From Centropus unirufus (lineage: Eukaryota > Chordata > Aves > Cuculiformes > Centropidae): DNA of 64,000 nucleotides. Within the stretch, counting starts at the first letter, position 1; the number at the start of each line of letters is the position of its first letter. The stretch is from positions 1,053,655 to 1,117,654 of the forward strand of contig VYZI01000084.1 in assembly GCA_013397695.1 (NCBI GenBank), given 5' to 3'. Position numbers and translations under genes: made by a program. The notes under the pieces are model-generated. The model was not told the origin of the DNA. It saw nothing but the letters and a program-made list of their open reading frames with translations, and searched no databases. Positions 34,098-46,112 of the stretch are shown here, piece after piece.

Positions 34098-37000
34098 CTG
34101 GAAAAGAGAAACCAAGACAAGGGAAGGCTAAGGGCAGCCCTGCAACACTCATGAGCCGCTCTTCAGTTGTCAAGACAACTCAGAGCCCAGCCACCTTCTC
34201 CCTGGCCTCCACCACAACGCGCAGAGGAGAATCCAGCAGCAAAGTCCTGGCCACTAAGTGGTCACCGCTAGGTGTCACCACCGCAAAGCACCCACGCTCC
34301 CTCTCCACCCTTGCTACCAACACACCAAGGTACAGTGTGTGCTAACTGGTGTCCTGCACATGGAGGGAGGGGGCTCAGCACGACTTCAGCTCCTCGGCTG
34401 GAGAAATGGGGGCTTTATTTGCTTTTGACCCTACAGGGCCAGAAACCGTGAGTTGGGGATGCTTACATTGACAAAGATCTAATGTCAATGGCACCACTCT
34501 CAGTTTGCATCAAATTAAGGAGACAAAAGAATCAACCCCTGTCTTTTTACATAGGACCTAAAAAAAAACAAAACCAAAAAAACAATAAACAATAAACACA
34601 AACACCCAAAACAGGACTCTCTCTTGTTTAATGTTTCCATCTCTTCCCTGAACTTCTGTCCTCTGGGGAAAATGGACAAGTGGACTGCAGGCGGAGGCCA
34701 AAGCAATATTGTATCCGCTTTGATTGTGTCCCCTTTAATTAGGAATTCCTCAGTCAGCCTTGAAGTTATTCAAGGCAGAGATGTGGGAAATGAGCAGCTA
34801 TTACTGAGAGCACCAGTGCCTCCACCCTATAATTGGCCATGTCTCAGTCCTACCCGCCCTGATGGACCGATGGCTTCAGGGACACCACCAGAAAGCAGCC
34901 GGGGAAAGAGGACTGCCAAGTGGGGCAGACAGGACCCAGACCATGGGGAAACACAGATGCAGCAGACTGTAAGCAGAGGGAAAGAACCATCTTTCCTAGC
35001 TCTCCCATCCCATGAAACGCCTGACTTAGCGCTGGGGCAAGTGAATTAAAACTAGCCAAACCGGTTTAGCACCGACCAGGTGCTCTTCAGGAGAGCTTAG
35101 ACTCAACGAGGTATGCAAGGAAGCGCCTGCATTTTAAAAACTGCTGCCCATGCAAAATCTGGGGCTGTGGGGCCTCTACCCCTTTGGAGTGGCCCTTTCT
35201 CTGCAGGGCTGCCTGTTTCTGCTTTTGATGTAGCAGCTAATGATCATTCTGTGGGTATGAAATGAAATGCCCGTTCATACAGTAATGGGACAGGGCCATA
35301 ACACAGGAAAAAGATCTTTTAAGTCCTGCCTGGGTAAGTACATCCATCATGTTTTAGGATGTCCCATTTTTAAGAGCCAGGTGAAGAGCTATCCATGGCA
35401 CCATAGTATGTGGCCTCTTACACGTGTCCCTCCCACAGATTACACACCACAGTATGAAGCTACCTGTCCTCATCTTATCGCAGTCCAGCCACCACCTTTT
35501 CTGTTGACTGCAGAATGTATAGATTACACTGTGATTATGCTGATTAAATTGTGGCCACAGAGAGATGGAAGATGACTAACAGGGGAAGGAGAATGGCCAA
35601 ACATTCTCGCTGCTCTTCAGCGTTTCTGAAGGTCTGGCTGCTGCTGTGATGCCCTTGATACAAGAAGCAGGATGGCCCCTCGATTCAGGCAGAATTTGCC
35701 ATTTAGAGTATTAATTTTACCTAAGAACCCTGGTCTCCTGCAGAACTAAGCCTCCTCAGAGAGGCACAGGAGGAAGCATCTCACTGAGTGACATGATAGA
35801 GGATATCCAGGGTAGTGAGCTACAGGGGAGCATGTCTGGTGCACCAGGGCATATACCAACGAATGGGTGAAGCTGTTGGTAACAAATGGGGGAAAATATT
35901 TTCTATCAGGGTTTCTTTGGAATCAGGACTTAGTACAGTTTCTTCGTACAGAGCTCCAGGTTCCCTCCTGCTCTGGGACACCACAAGGCCAGGCAGATTG
36001 CAGCTCAGTTCAGTCTGAGTTGGCACACAAGGACACAAAACCACCCTTGCCTTGTGCCCTTCTCCAGCATCTCCTCCAGCCCATGACACATCTTGGTTTG
36101 AATGCCAGCCTAGCCAGAAATTTCTACATAGTGTTTGCTGCCTCTGGCAATGAAACACACAAATCAGTCTCACAGGAGCTGCCCTACTGAAAGGAAATCC
36201 ACATCCACTCTTCTCGCCCCTGAAGAAAAACACTGCACGTGGAAAGAAAAATCCCACAACTCAGGAACATGACTGAGCCTGCTGAGAAGCTCTGAGCTAC
36301 AGAAGAAACCAAGGATTAAACAATAAGTGCTTTTAACTAACAAGTCCTTGCTGTTCAAGTCTCCCCAACCCTCCTCATCCTCATTTTCACCGTACACAAA
36401 CATGAACTGAGTCTGAAAACACCCTTCCTTTGCTTCCCTATGCTTGGTGGCACTCTGTAATCTACTCCCCACCACCCCACCTTTTCTTTTGAACACACCA
36501 GTCCTGCCAAGTTCGGGCAGCAAGTTTGCCTTTCAAACAGGAATGCAAATAAACCGTGCATGCTCCTACACTTGGCTGGCCACTAACGGGAAAATGGGGC
36601 TTCCTCAGAAGTGGCACACTCCACTCTGCTGTCAACCCACAATGCTGTGGCCACCCTGCTATGATCACTCTTGTTTACATGCTGGTCAAGGAAAAGCTGT
36701 AGGGAAGTAGCAAACCTGCCACAAATACAAAATAGGCTCAAAAAATACAAAGCTGGAACAGCAGTATTAGGGCATATGGAAAACATGAACTTAGCCATGA
36801 GGCATTTCCAAGGACAAAGTGCTTGAATTCAGCCAGTGGTGATTAAGGCCTGGCCTAGATGCCCTTGGGAGAGCTGCAGCTAATGCCCTTTTAATCCTCC
36901 TTGCTTGCTTCCAAGCACTACGGGACTGTCCCAGTCTAGTAAAATATGTTGGCATTTTCCCTGAAATCCTGAACTTTACCCTTTTACTAAAGCCTGCAGA

Positions 37001-40000
37001 AGGGGAAAAAACAGTCTATTCATCAGTCACATGAAGGATCAGGGTGGCTGGCCCCATTTCTTGAGCCGTAATTAGCACACGAGCTGTCTGTGCCTCACGA
37101 AATCTGAGCCCAGCATGGCTGGGGACAGCGACAAGTCCCTAAAAACAGGGAGCACAGGAGACAGTGCCTAATTCTGTGTGCTAATGAGCTGAGCCTGACC
37201 TGCTGTGGAGAATTCCCCTGGGTGGAGGTTATCAGTGAGCATATGAACGCAAGCCCTGAACCGGCCGCCCAGTTGAATGTACAGGAGGCCCTTCACAGGG
37301 CCACTTCAAAGCCACATAGTTTTGGCAGCCAGTCTGGCTTCCCGGGTGTGACAGCATTGGGGTTTGCCTGATTCCAGTCTGCTGCCTCACAAATTGCTTG
37401 GATTGACTCGGAGCCACTGAGGACCGTGGTATGGGTTGAACCAGAGCATAGACTCTTTTCCTGCCTGGCATTTGACGTACTCCTGCAGACTGCAAGTAGG
37501 TTATAAAATTTATCTGGAGTCATCAGATAAGAAACAACTCAGAGCTCAGCATAATTGGCACAACAGAGCTGTTCCTTGCTTCATGCCATGTGCAAATTTC
37601 ACAGCTTTGCTGCTTTTGAAGTTTATTGTCTCTGCCCCTGTGGCAGGGAAGAGTCCATTGAGGGGCTGGCGATTCCACTCAGCCATCCCCGCAGCAGCAC
37701 ACTAGCACTACAGCCAATAGCACAAGGAAATACAGCAGCTGTGGATGCAAGATGCTGCACAGGCTCCTGTTCCCATCACAGAGCTGAAGTGCCATAACCA
37801 GCCTGATACCATTCAGAAACCCGTCGCCTATGACATGTTCTGCCATGGCTCATCAGACACCTTGTGCCCCTCCTCAAGTCAACCCCTAACCAGCTTTCCC
37901 TGCTATTCTCAGGCACACTCTTTAAATTCCTTAGTGAAGCATCAAGCACCTTCTCACCTATTTCAACAGGTGTTTGAGGGCACTGGCATTTAATTGCACA
38001 AGACAGTGTAAATTCAGCAGAAAGCAACACAACAGTCCCTTCTCCCAACCTCTCTTCAATTTATAATCCCCCCAGCCCAAATCAGCATCCTGTATGAAGT
38101 CTCCTTGCTAAGCCTCATGCTTTTTCCTCCCTTGAGGAAACTTGAGCACCAGTTCAGGCAGGACTCCACCATTCACCTGTACTGCTTCTCCAAAGATGGA
38201 GGAGATATATGGCTTCTAAATCCAATCCATCAAGGATGCTGGTGGACACAAACTTGGGCTTACATAGAGCTCTGGGCATTTGGGTCTCTGAACTCCTCCT
38301 GCTCCTTTCTTGTGAATCAGCTCAAACTCTTAGGGATCAAAGAACTCTTCAACTGCTGTCTTTGCCCCTTCTCCGGACAGAGTGGGCACAGCAAAGTAAT
38401 GCCTTTTTGAGAAGGACTACCTTGCACAAAACCAACTGTCTTTGAGAGGAAAATGTTATTGACAATTAATGATACCTGCTTTCCACCAGCTCCTAAGGTC
38501 CCAGCTCACAGAGGTGTCCAGAGACACCTGCAAGGTAGGATAGAAAAGGATGTGGAGATTTTTCTAGCATACAGTGTTGTACCTTCCCCTCTTTCTCACC
38601 CATGAGCCAAGGCAATCTGCTATCTCTTACCTGCTCCCTCTTTACAGTCTCAACTCTTCCTCGTTCCCAGCCTCCAAGCATAAAAAAATCCTTTTCATCT
38701 CTGTGCTAGACTGTTGCTTTTCTCCTTTGCTTGCCCTCGTTCACTAAAATAACCCGTCTCTCTCCATTTCAGTATTGCTATAATTACTAGTTATTCCAGA
38801 ATTCCAGAGTGAGGAGAAAGCATTGCTGGTTTCCTCTCCATTTTCTTACTCAGAGCACCTCCTTGAAATTCTGTTTTCCACTTAACTCATAGATGGAGGC
38901 ACAGTAGATTTCACTTTTGAGGGGGGAATCCAAACTACGATGCTTTGGCACTCTGGAAATTTCCCCACTGGTTAGAAGCAGTGTGTTTAAAAGAAGAAAA
39001 ACCATCACACACCGAAGAAAAAAAGCAAAAAAGTCCCTGTATTAATCTTACTCGGGAACAGACATTGCAGTCCAAAACCAGGACATTGGCAACTTTCGTG
39101 ACTAAATCTCAGGCCTGGGAGTAAGAAGTCAGAAAACCTACTCAACTGCAACTGACTCATTCTGTGACAGATCATAGAGATTATCTGAGCAACAGGTTCC
39201 TTGTCAGCAAAATAAATGGGACTTACTAGATTAACTTTAATGAAGGAATTTGAGAATGTCACTGCAGTGTGCCACAAAGGATTTTTTTTTTATTCCATGG
39301 CTTCTGACTAAAACTATTTTAGACTTCATAAGCTGTATCAGGCACACACGACTTTGCCAAAGTAATTTACAAGGACACCGTGTTCGCTTTCTGCAGACAG
39401 CCCAAAGCAGCAGCACTGTGCAGGTTTGGTGATCAGGCTTATGAGTACAACATGCAGCTGCCATGGACCTACCAAACAAGTTTGGGTAAGTCATGGTTGC
39501 GTCTCAAATTAAACAGGGAAGATAGCATTTATCTGTGTCCCCAGGATGTTGACAGGCAATGATCAAAAAGAGAAAACATTCATATTTTCAGCCACCAGCC
39601 CTTTCAAGTCGTCCACAAAGTTCCTCTCCCATACGCTGCAATTCCTCCACGCCTCTGGACTCACATAACCCAAATCAACCCCAGTCATTAAGTCACACTT
39701 CTGGCTAGTACGGCTTCTAAACTCCTGTCTGACAGCACTCTTGAAATACTTTTTCCCTCTTCTTTGCTTTTGGTTTGTTGCTTGAAAAATCCTTCTTTAA
39801 TGGCAACAAAGCCCAAAGGGAACCCACTTACAGTCTGGCTGTTATACTGGTCGGAAAGTCCAGAGGGCAAGAAGTAATCTGTGACATCTGAAGATCCCTT
39901 CAGATTGCCTCCATGCAAACACAAAAACCTATCTGATGCACTCAAAGACCACTCATTCTGGAAAGGACAGGAGATGGCTTCTCCTGGAAAATGTGATGAA

Positions 40001-40799
40001 ACACGTGACATTCATCTGGGGAGATGTCAAGGATAATCTAGACGGTTTTTTTTTACAGAAAACTCTCCCTGCTGGTCCTTGCCCCACTTTTCACCTATCT
40101 CAAACACCGCCAGAGAGGGGAACATTGCAGTGCCCCCTGCCCACATAATTCAGACACTGCTTTCATCAACCTCTAAAATAAGTGGCACTTAAAAAGGCAT
40201 GACCTAAAGCAGCTGTTTGCTCCTTTCCCACACCAACCACAGCAGCCTACTCACCCGTGCAAGCACACCAAAACCTAATGAATCAGGGATCACATGTTCG
40301 CAGCAAAACGGCTACTGCGCAGCTAGAGAGTTTAAAAAGGCAACATCAACCTTCAAGCACAACGTGAAGGATCGTAGACAATACAACATGGGGTGGAAGC
40401 AATATTTATTCTAAATATTTTACGCACTGCATCTCTGTTTTGAGATCAGTGTATCTGTTGGTGGTCTTGTTCTTTCTAACTGCAGCACTTCTTTGCTCCA
40501 CTTCCTCAGACTATGCCCTTCTCCCGTGTTCATCCAGTTAACCTGAGCACCGGGCCTAAGAGAGACTCCGTGTCTGCAGGCCTGCAGGGTCACAGAGCGG
40601 ACACTATGCTCCTGTCCTTGATTTCCCTGACGGAGCTAGTACTCAGCCCTCTGAGAGGGCCTGTGGTGCTCCCCACAGAGCCAAGAGCACGGCTCTGCTT
40701 GTCCCACACCCCAGTGCTGTGAAGTCCAGGGCAGTCAGCTGCCCCTGGGGGGCCTGGGATGCTCATCCTTCAGGCGGGGAGCTCTGATCCAACAAGTAT
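34098..40799 (-). other. TOM1: TOM1 intron 1 (most of it)
   Basis: Almost 7 kb between TOM1 exon 2 and the promoter region. No exon-like, codon-biased frame was found, and a search for the expected TOM1 N-terminus (Met-Asp-Phe-Leu-Leu-Gly) on the minus strand found nothing. The 145-codon frame at 35820-36257 has no recognisable features. Confidence 0.55.
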
Positions 40800-41303
40800 T
40801 GTGGCTCTGGAATCCTCAAGATAAAAAGGATGTGGAATTGTTGGAATGGGTCCAGAGGAGGACTACAAAGATGATCAGAAGGTTGAAGCACCTCTGCTAT
40901 GAGGACAGAGAGAGTTGGGACTGTTCAGCCAGGAGAAAAGAAGGTTCTGGGAAGACCCTACAATGGGCTTCCAGTACCTGAAGGAAATATAAGAAAGCTG
41001 GAGAAGGGCTTTTTACAAAAGCATGTGGTGATGGGATGAGGGGGAATGGCTACAAATTGGGGGAGACTTAGACTAGTCATTAGGAAGAAATTCTCCTTGC
41101 TGAGGGTGGTGAGGCACTGGCACAGGTTGCCCAGGGAAGCTGTGGATGCCCCATCCCTGGAAGTGTTCATGGCCAGGTTGGATGGGGCTTTGAGCAGCCT
41201 GATCCAGTGGGAGGTGTCCCTGCCCATGGCAGGGGGCTTGGAACTGGATGGTCCTCAAGGTCCCTTCCAACTCAAACCATTCTATGCTTCTGTGATTCCA
41301 TGA
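40800..41303 (+). mobile_element. CR1 LINE 3' portion
   Basis: The start resembles the end of CR1 ORF2 (GATGTGGAATTGTTGG, then the conserved phrase GAGGACTACAAAGATGATCA). The 3' UTR follows: TGAGGCACTGGCACAGGTTG, CCCAGGGAAGCTGTGGATGC, TCAAGGTCCCTTCCAACTC. The terminus is CATTCTATGCTTCTGTGATT. It lies in TOM1 intron 1 and stops ~100 bp before the CpG island. Confidence 0.92.
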
Positions 41304-41399
41304 AGGTGAGCCGGGATGCCCAGGGGCCAGGCCAGCCCAAAGCCCCTGTGCCCTGTCCCCTCGGGGAGCCTGTGGCCCCTTCCCACCTATGACCCAGGT

Positions 41400-42230
41400 A
41401 GAGATGCCGTACAGAGCCCAGCCAATCAGCTGAGCCCCCCACTGGGCTCCGCCCCTCCCACGAAGCCCCCCGAGAGGCGCGGGTGGGAGCGGCCCCGAGC
41501 CTATCACAGCCCTCGGCTCTGCCGGGGGGCGTGGCCGGGACCACCGCGCTGCGGCCGCTTTAAACGAGGAAACTTCGCCTCGCCGCCTCGAGACCCCCTC
41601 GCGCCTGGATTGGCTGGCGGAGCCGCCGGCGGGGCCGCCTCGGGCCCCGCGCTCGCTATTGGTCGGCAGGGCCCGTCAGTCAAAGCAGCACTCTCCCCGC
41701 ATTGGCCGGCGCCCCCCGCGGAGGCGGGGGCTGCCGCTTCCCGAGGGAAGGGGGTCCGGCGGGCGAGCGCCGGCCGGGGGCCGCGGGGGGAGGGCGAGCG
41801 GGCAGGAGGGGGGCCGCGGGGGTCTNNNNNNNNNNNNNNNNNNNNNNNNNNNNNNNNNNNNNNNNNNNNNNNNNNNNNNNNNNNNNNNNNNNNNNNNNNN
41901 NNNNNNNNNNNNNNNNNNNNNNNNNNNNNNNNNNNNNNNNNNNNNNNNNNNNNNNNNNNNNNNNNNNNNNNNNNNNNNNNNNNNNNNNNNNNNNNNNNNN
42001 NNNNNNNNNNNNNNNNNNNNNNNNNNNNNNNNNNNNNNNNNNNNNNNNNNNNNNNNNNNNNNCCGGCCCGTGGGCATCGCCGCCCAGAGCCCGCGCTTCG
42101 CAGCCGCGCTCCGAAGCGTGCCCCGCCGTTCCCCGGGGAGGGAGCGCGCGGGGGTGCGGCCGCTCGGGACGAGGCAAGCAGTTACTGTTAGGAAAAGTGG
42201 GATATTTCCCATTGGAGCCGAAGTGTAGTT
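41400..42230 (-). promoter_or_regulatory. TOM1: TOM1 CpG-island promoter (contains assembly gap)
   Basis: Very GC- and CpG-rich DNA with minus-strand CCAAT boxes at 41609-41613, 41658-41662 and 41701-41705, spaced about 45 bp, and one plus-strand CCAAT at 41422-41426. It is placed between TOM1 exon 2 and the 3' end of HMGXB4, so it must serve TOM1. The expected first coding exon is not in the visible bases. Confidence 0.8.
41826..42062. other. Assembly gap (237 N)
   Basis: A run of N in the most GC-rich part of the TOM1 CpG island. GC-rich islands are commonly missing from bird assemblies. TOM1 exon 1, including the start codon, is probably here. Open frames that run through the Ns are artefacts. 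Confidence 0.95.
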
Positions 42231-42265
42231 GACCCACGTCTAAGCAGTTGTGAATTTTTTTTTAA

Positions 42266-42696
42266 AGTTAGACAGAACGTCCCTCTGACAGCGTTTTTTT
42301 CCTTTAAAATAGTGTTTTTTGAGGCACCGTTCTTTGAAGGCGGTGACTTGCGAGGAGTATGGGCTGTGCTGAACAGCTGTGTCTTCTGTAACCACCTCCG
42401 TTTCCAGGCCTTCGCCTTCCCAAATGCAAGGTCAGACAGGGCTGGAGCCGGCTCCAAATCAGCAAGAGTTCTGACTGCTTGAGGTTTCATAACAGCATTA
42501 AAATCAGTCCTTGGAAACTAATAGAATATGCATAAGATTTCTGGGGAAATTCATACATATACATTTTTACATATTTATACATAAGTGGGAAATACATTCT
42601 GTAACCTCCCCTTGTCTTACTGCACGCAATTGATGGAGATCGCTCCCTCGTGTTAACCTGGCCTGATAAAGGGTGCTTGCTTTCTAAAACTCAAAG
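42266..42696 (+). repeat. LTR-like dispersed repeat, copy 2 (diverged)
   Basis: It has the same landmarks as copy 1 (672-1092) in the same orientation: GTTAGACAGAACGTCCCTCT, ATTAAAATCAGTCCTTGGAA, TTGATGGAGATCGCTCCCTC and GGCCTGATAAAGGGTGCTTG. It is visibly more diverged than copies 1 and 3 and has an AT-rich insertion (ACATATACATTTTTACATAT) near the middle. It lies directly upstream of the TOM1 CpG island. Confidence 0.72.
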
Positions 42697-42714
42697 TCTT
42701 TGAGAGTTTTATTT

Positions 42715-43379
42715 GGTGGCACTTTCAGTATACAGAAAGCGCTGCATTCTACAGCATCCAACCAACAGGATGAGGTTTAGCAAGGCCAAGTGCCAGGTCC
42801 CGCGCTTGAGACACAACAACCCTGTGCAGTGCTACAGGCTTGGGGAAGAGTACCTGGAAAGCTGCCTGACAGATAAGGACCTAGGGGTGCTGGTCAACGG
42901 CTGGCTGAACATGTACCAGCAGTGTGCCCAAGTGGCCAAAAAGGCCAATGGCATCTTGGCTTCTAGCAGAAACAGCGTGACCAACAGGTCCAGGGAGGTG
43001 ATTGTGTCCTTGTACTCAGAACTGGTGAGGCTGTGCCTCAAATACTGCGTTCAGTTCTGGGTCCCTCATTACAAGAAAGACGTTGAGGTCCTGGAGTGCA
43101 TCCAGAGAAGAGCAACAAAGCTGGTTAAGGGGCTAGAGAACAAGTCTTACGAGGAGTGGCCAAAGGAACTGGAGTTTAGCCTAGAGAAAAGGAGGCCGAG
43201 GTGAGTGTTACTCTCCCCAGTGGTAGGTCAAAGAGGTCCAAGGAGGTGGTTGAGTCACCATCCCAGGGAGTTATTTAAAACACAGGTAGATGAAGTGCTT
43301 AGGGATATGGCTTAGCAGTGGACAGGAATGATTTGGCTTGATGATCTCAAAGGTCTTTTCCAACCTAGTGATTCTATGG
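42715..43379 (+). mobile_element. CR1 LINE with ORF2 C-terminal remnant
   Basis: A 163-codon open frame (42713-43204) encodes the typical CR1 ORF2 end, with phrases such as LTDKDLGVLV, AQVAKKANGIL, SREVIVSLYSELVRLCLKYC, VECIQRRATKLVKGLE and SLEKRR. The 3' UTR (ATCTCAAAGGTCTTTTCCAA) and the terminus ATTCTATGG follow. The reverse transcriptase part is missing (5' truncation). The intact frame suggests a relatively young insertion. Confidence 0.93.
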
Positions 43380-44839
43380 TCTTTCTGGGATGAGCAATCA
43401 ACTTGCGTGAGGCAAGGCCACAGTCCAGCACTCAGACCCCGGAAACACAGACGCATCAACACGCAGCTCAAATCACAATGTGATGCTGCCGTGCGCACCT
43501 CAGTCCCATAGAACATGCTCATCTGAATCTTTTGTACTCCACACTACAAACCTGAGTTAAAGCAAGGCAGCAGGAGAAGTGCCCTGATATGATCAACAGA
43601 GCTTGATGGTGTGTGTTTCCCTTCAGAAAGGTCCCCAGACTGTCAGCACTCTGAGCGATGTTCTCAGTGAACTGTGCCATTGGGCACAGTAGAGCTTGCC
43701 CGCAAACTGAGTTTAACAAGCCTGGAATTGGATGTGTTTTGCTGGGAAACACTACATACTAGTAGCAAGAGCAGTTGGAGGGAATACAGTGCATGCCAGA
43801 AATGATGACACTCAGAATGTTAAAAAAAAAATATATTGTTAAGTACAGTACAAAAAAGTTTCTTTGTACAATTGCAATGTAATCTGGATCAAACAACAAG
43901 GAAATAACAAAAATATAAAAACGGCTAAGTCTTGCCAAAGTTTTCCCTCTGGTACCAAATAGCACAGGATACAGATTATACAAAGTGTACAAATTTTAAA
44001 TAAAAAGACAATACACCAGGGTTGTATGTGGTTCAAACTCTTTGAGGTTTCATTGTACAGATGACAAAACTAAAGCTGATCCCCTTCTGTTCCTTAGAAA
44101 GCAAATCAACCCCTTTATCCGGATGCTCTCAGTTGTAAAGGGCTGGAAAGAGACAACGATTTTGTACCACTCCTAACAGTAGCTGCTTTATCAGGGGCCA
44201 GGATCCAAAGCTGGATCAGACTGCCTTCCTCCTGGGCCCTTCCCAGTTCCAGGCTCAGTAAGATTAGTCATAAATTGTTAAAACATGTACACTCTGGTCT
44301 GAGGCTTGGGTTGTGAACTTCCGTGGTGGTCTGAAAACCTGCCTGCTCCAGTAGCTTATTGAGAAAATGTTAAAGCTACATCAAGAAGAGTTCTGCAAGA
44401 GACAGACTACCTTGTATAGGCACAGCTGGGGAACACATGGTAAACAGGAAAGGGGAGAAAAATCCCTCCTGCACACCTGAGGATTTGATTTAATTTAATT
44501 ACGATTCGGGGCTCAGTCACAAGGGACAGCTCACCTTTAACTGCCCTGAAAACAGAAGCTAGACATGAGATTCTAAGAAAAAAGGTGCTCTTCCGACAGT
44601 TAAAAACTTTTATGTTATAAGGCTGGAAAGGCTAGAGTCAAATTATACTTCAGTTGCTCTACCTTCCTTCACAAGATAACCTGCTTCTACAAACACTTCA
44701 ACTCTTCCTGGTGTTTCCCTGTATGATGCCAGTGCTTACTACTATACATGTAGCCGATTCCTGCAGAAAGCGGGGTGAAGCAAACTTGATTCATGTTTTC
44801 CACACTGTTGGCGAAGGGAGGGATTTTTGCTTTTAAATT

Positions 44840-44862
44840 ATGTATGTATACATACATACACA
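44840..44862. repeat. TGTA/TACA microsatellite (palindromic)
   Basis: TATGTATGTATACATACATA forms a perfect inverted repeat centred on GTATAC, in the presumed HMGXB4 3' UTR. Confidence 0.85.
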
Positions 44863-45621
44863 AACACAGAAAAATACACAAGATAAATTAAAATGTTCTA
44901 GATATTGGTAAAAGTTAAATACATATGACATGAACACCACATATACATACAGACTCACAAAAGCCTATATGAGGACAGAGTCCTCTCCTGCAGCTCCGCT
45001 TCTAGAGGAGCAGAAAACCAGACAAGAAGTCTGTGGCTGGAAGGCAGGGGAATTGGTCCAATCAACCCATATATGCCTTGCACAGCCGTAACTGCTTCAA
45101 ACTGGTCATTACTCATTTCCTCACAGCAGCACCATGGCTCTTTCAATACTGCTGGTGAAAGGGATCAGTGATTTTAGAAACCAAACCTGTCTGTTCACAA
45201 ACAGTACAAGACAGGCAGAAGCAACCCAAATTTTTCCCATCTGCTTCCATGCTCCTCTCCATCAAAGCAGACTTGACCATGCCCTGGAAAAATCAGCAGG
45301 AGGTTCATCCTCTCAAGCCAATGCTGTTGGTTGATATATTGTGCTAATGCCAATTTGGGTGCAAGTCCACAAGAAAAGATTAAATTGTCATCTTCTGCTT
45401 TACTACAAATGCAGCTACCAGACCAGGCAGCTGATGCTGACAACTTTCAGGGGACTTGAAGAAGTGACCAAGAAGCACTGACCTCTCTCTGATCAGCTTG
45501 GCAGCTTTCCCCTCAAGCAGTAGATCTTAAACTGAAAGCCAGCTAGAAGTAGGGCTAGTGAAGAGCTCAGTTCTATTCCTTGGTCCAAAATGTATTACCA
45601 TCTTTACCTGCCCACAGAACA

Positions 45622-45775
45622 TCTGAATACTTTAGGTTGGAAGGATATCAGGAGGTCATCTGGTCCGGCTTAAAGTCCAGCTAGAACAGGCTGCTCATTC
45701 AGTTTCTGAGTATCATCAAGCATGAAGGGTCAGCAAACTCTCTCAGCCACCTGTTTCAATGACCCCTCTCATGGT
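45622..45775 (-). mobile_element. CR1-derived fragment
   Basis: TAGGTTGGAAGGATATCAGG, then GGAGGTCATCTGGTCCGGC and AGAACAGGCTGCTC, is the reverse complement of the CR1 3' UTR phrase usually found just before the terminal octamers. Old and diverged. Confidence 0.75.
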
Positions 45776-46112
45776 GATGTCTTTTTCTTTATATCAAGTA
45801 TTCCATTCTCTGGCTGCTTTGTCCACTAAAGGATCTGAATTTAAGGCGAGAATCTCAAAAGCTTTCCAAATTCATCATACAAAATACTTTCAGAGTGAAG
45901 GACATTTCGTTCACCAACCAAAAAGGGATTTCTCAGCTTAACTTCACAACTTTTCATAAAATAGAAGTCAAGTAGTTGCAATCCTCTGTATATACTATAC
46001 AGATAAAAAGTTTTAAAACCCTACACACGGAGCCCTTTGGGAGTGCCGGCGTAGTGCATATGTACATAAGTAAGTTATGCAGTGGTTGAGTACATCCCAG
46101 GATCCTTTCCCA

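Larger units (their letters stand above)
43380..46112 (-). other. HMGXB4: HMGXB4 3' UTR and short spacer to TOM1
   Basis: AT-rich sequence beyond the HMGXB4 stop codon. No AATAAA was found on the minus strand. Weak candidates are AATATA at 43837-43832 and ATTAAA around 44484-44500, so the 3' UTR may be 1.6-2.3 kb long. A TGTA/TACA microsatellite (44840-44862) and a CR1 fragment (45622-45775) lie inside it. No other gene is seen. Confidence 0.5.

Noticed and set aside
35820..36257. 145-codon minus-strand frame in TOM1 intron 1
   Set aside because: No start context, domain or codon bias; no splice sites that would join it to TOM1 in phase were found.
41073..41507. Minus-strand frame with a coding-like stretch (WALYGISTWVIGG) at the edge of the TOM1 island
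   Set aside because: There is no ATG start; it begins with GTG and runs into the antisense of a CR1 3' UTR. It does not resemble the TOM1 N-terminus.
41316..42237. Several 170-290 codon frames crossing the TOM1 CpG island
   Set aside because: They run through the 237 unknown bases and through GC-rich DNA with few stops; artefacts.
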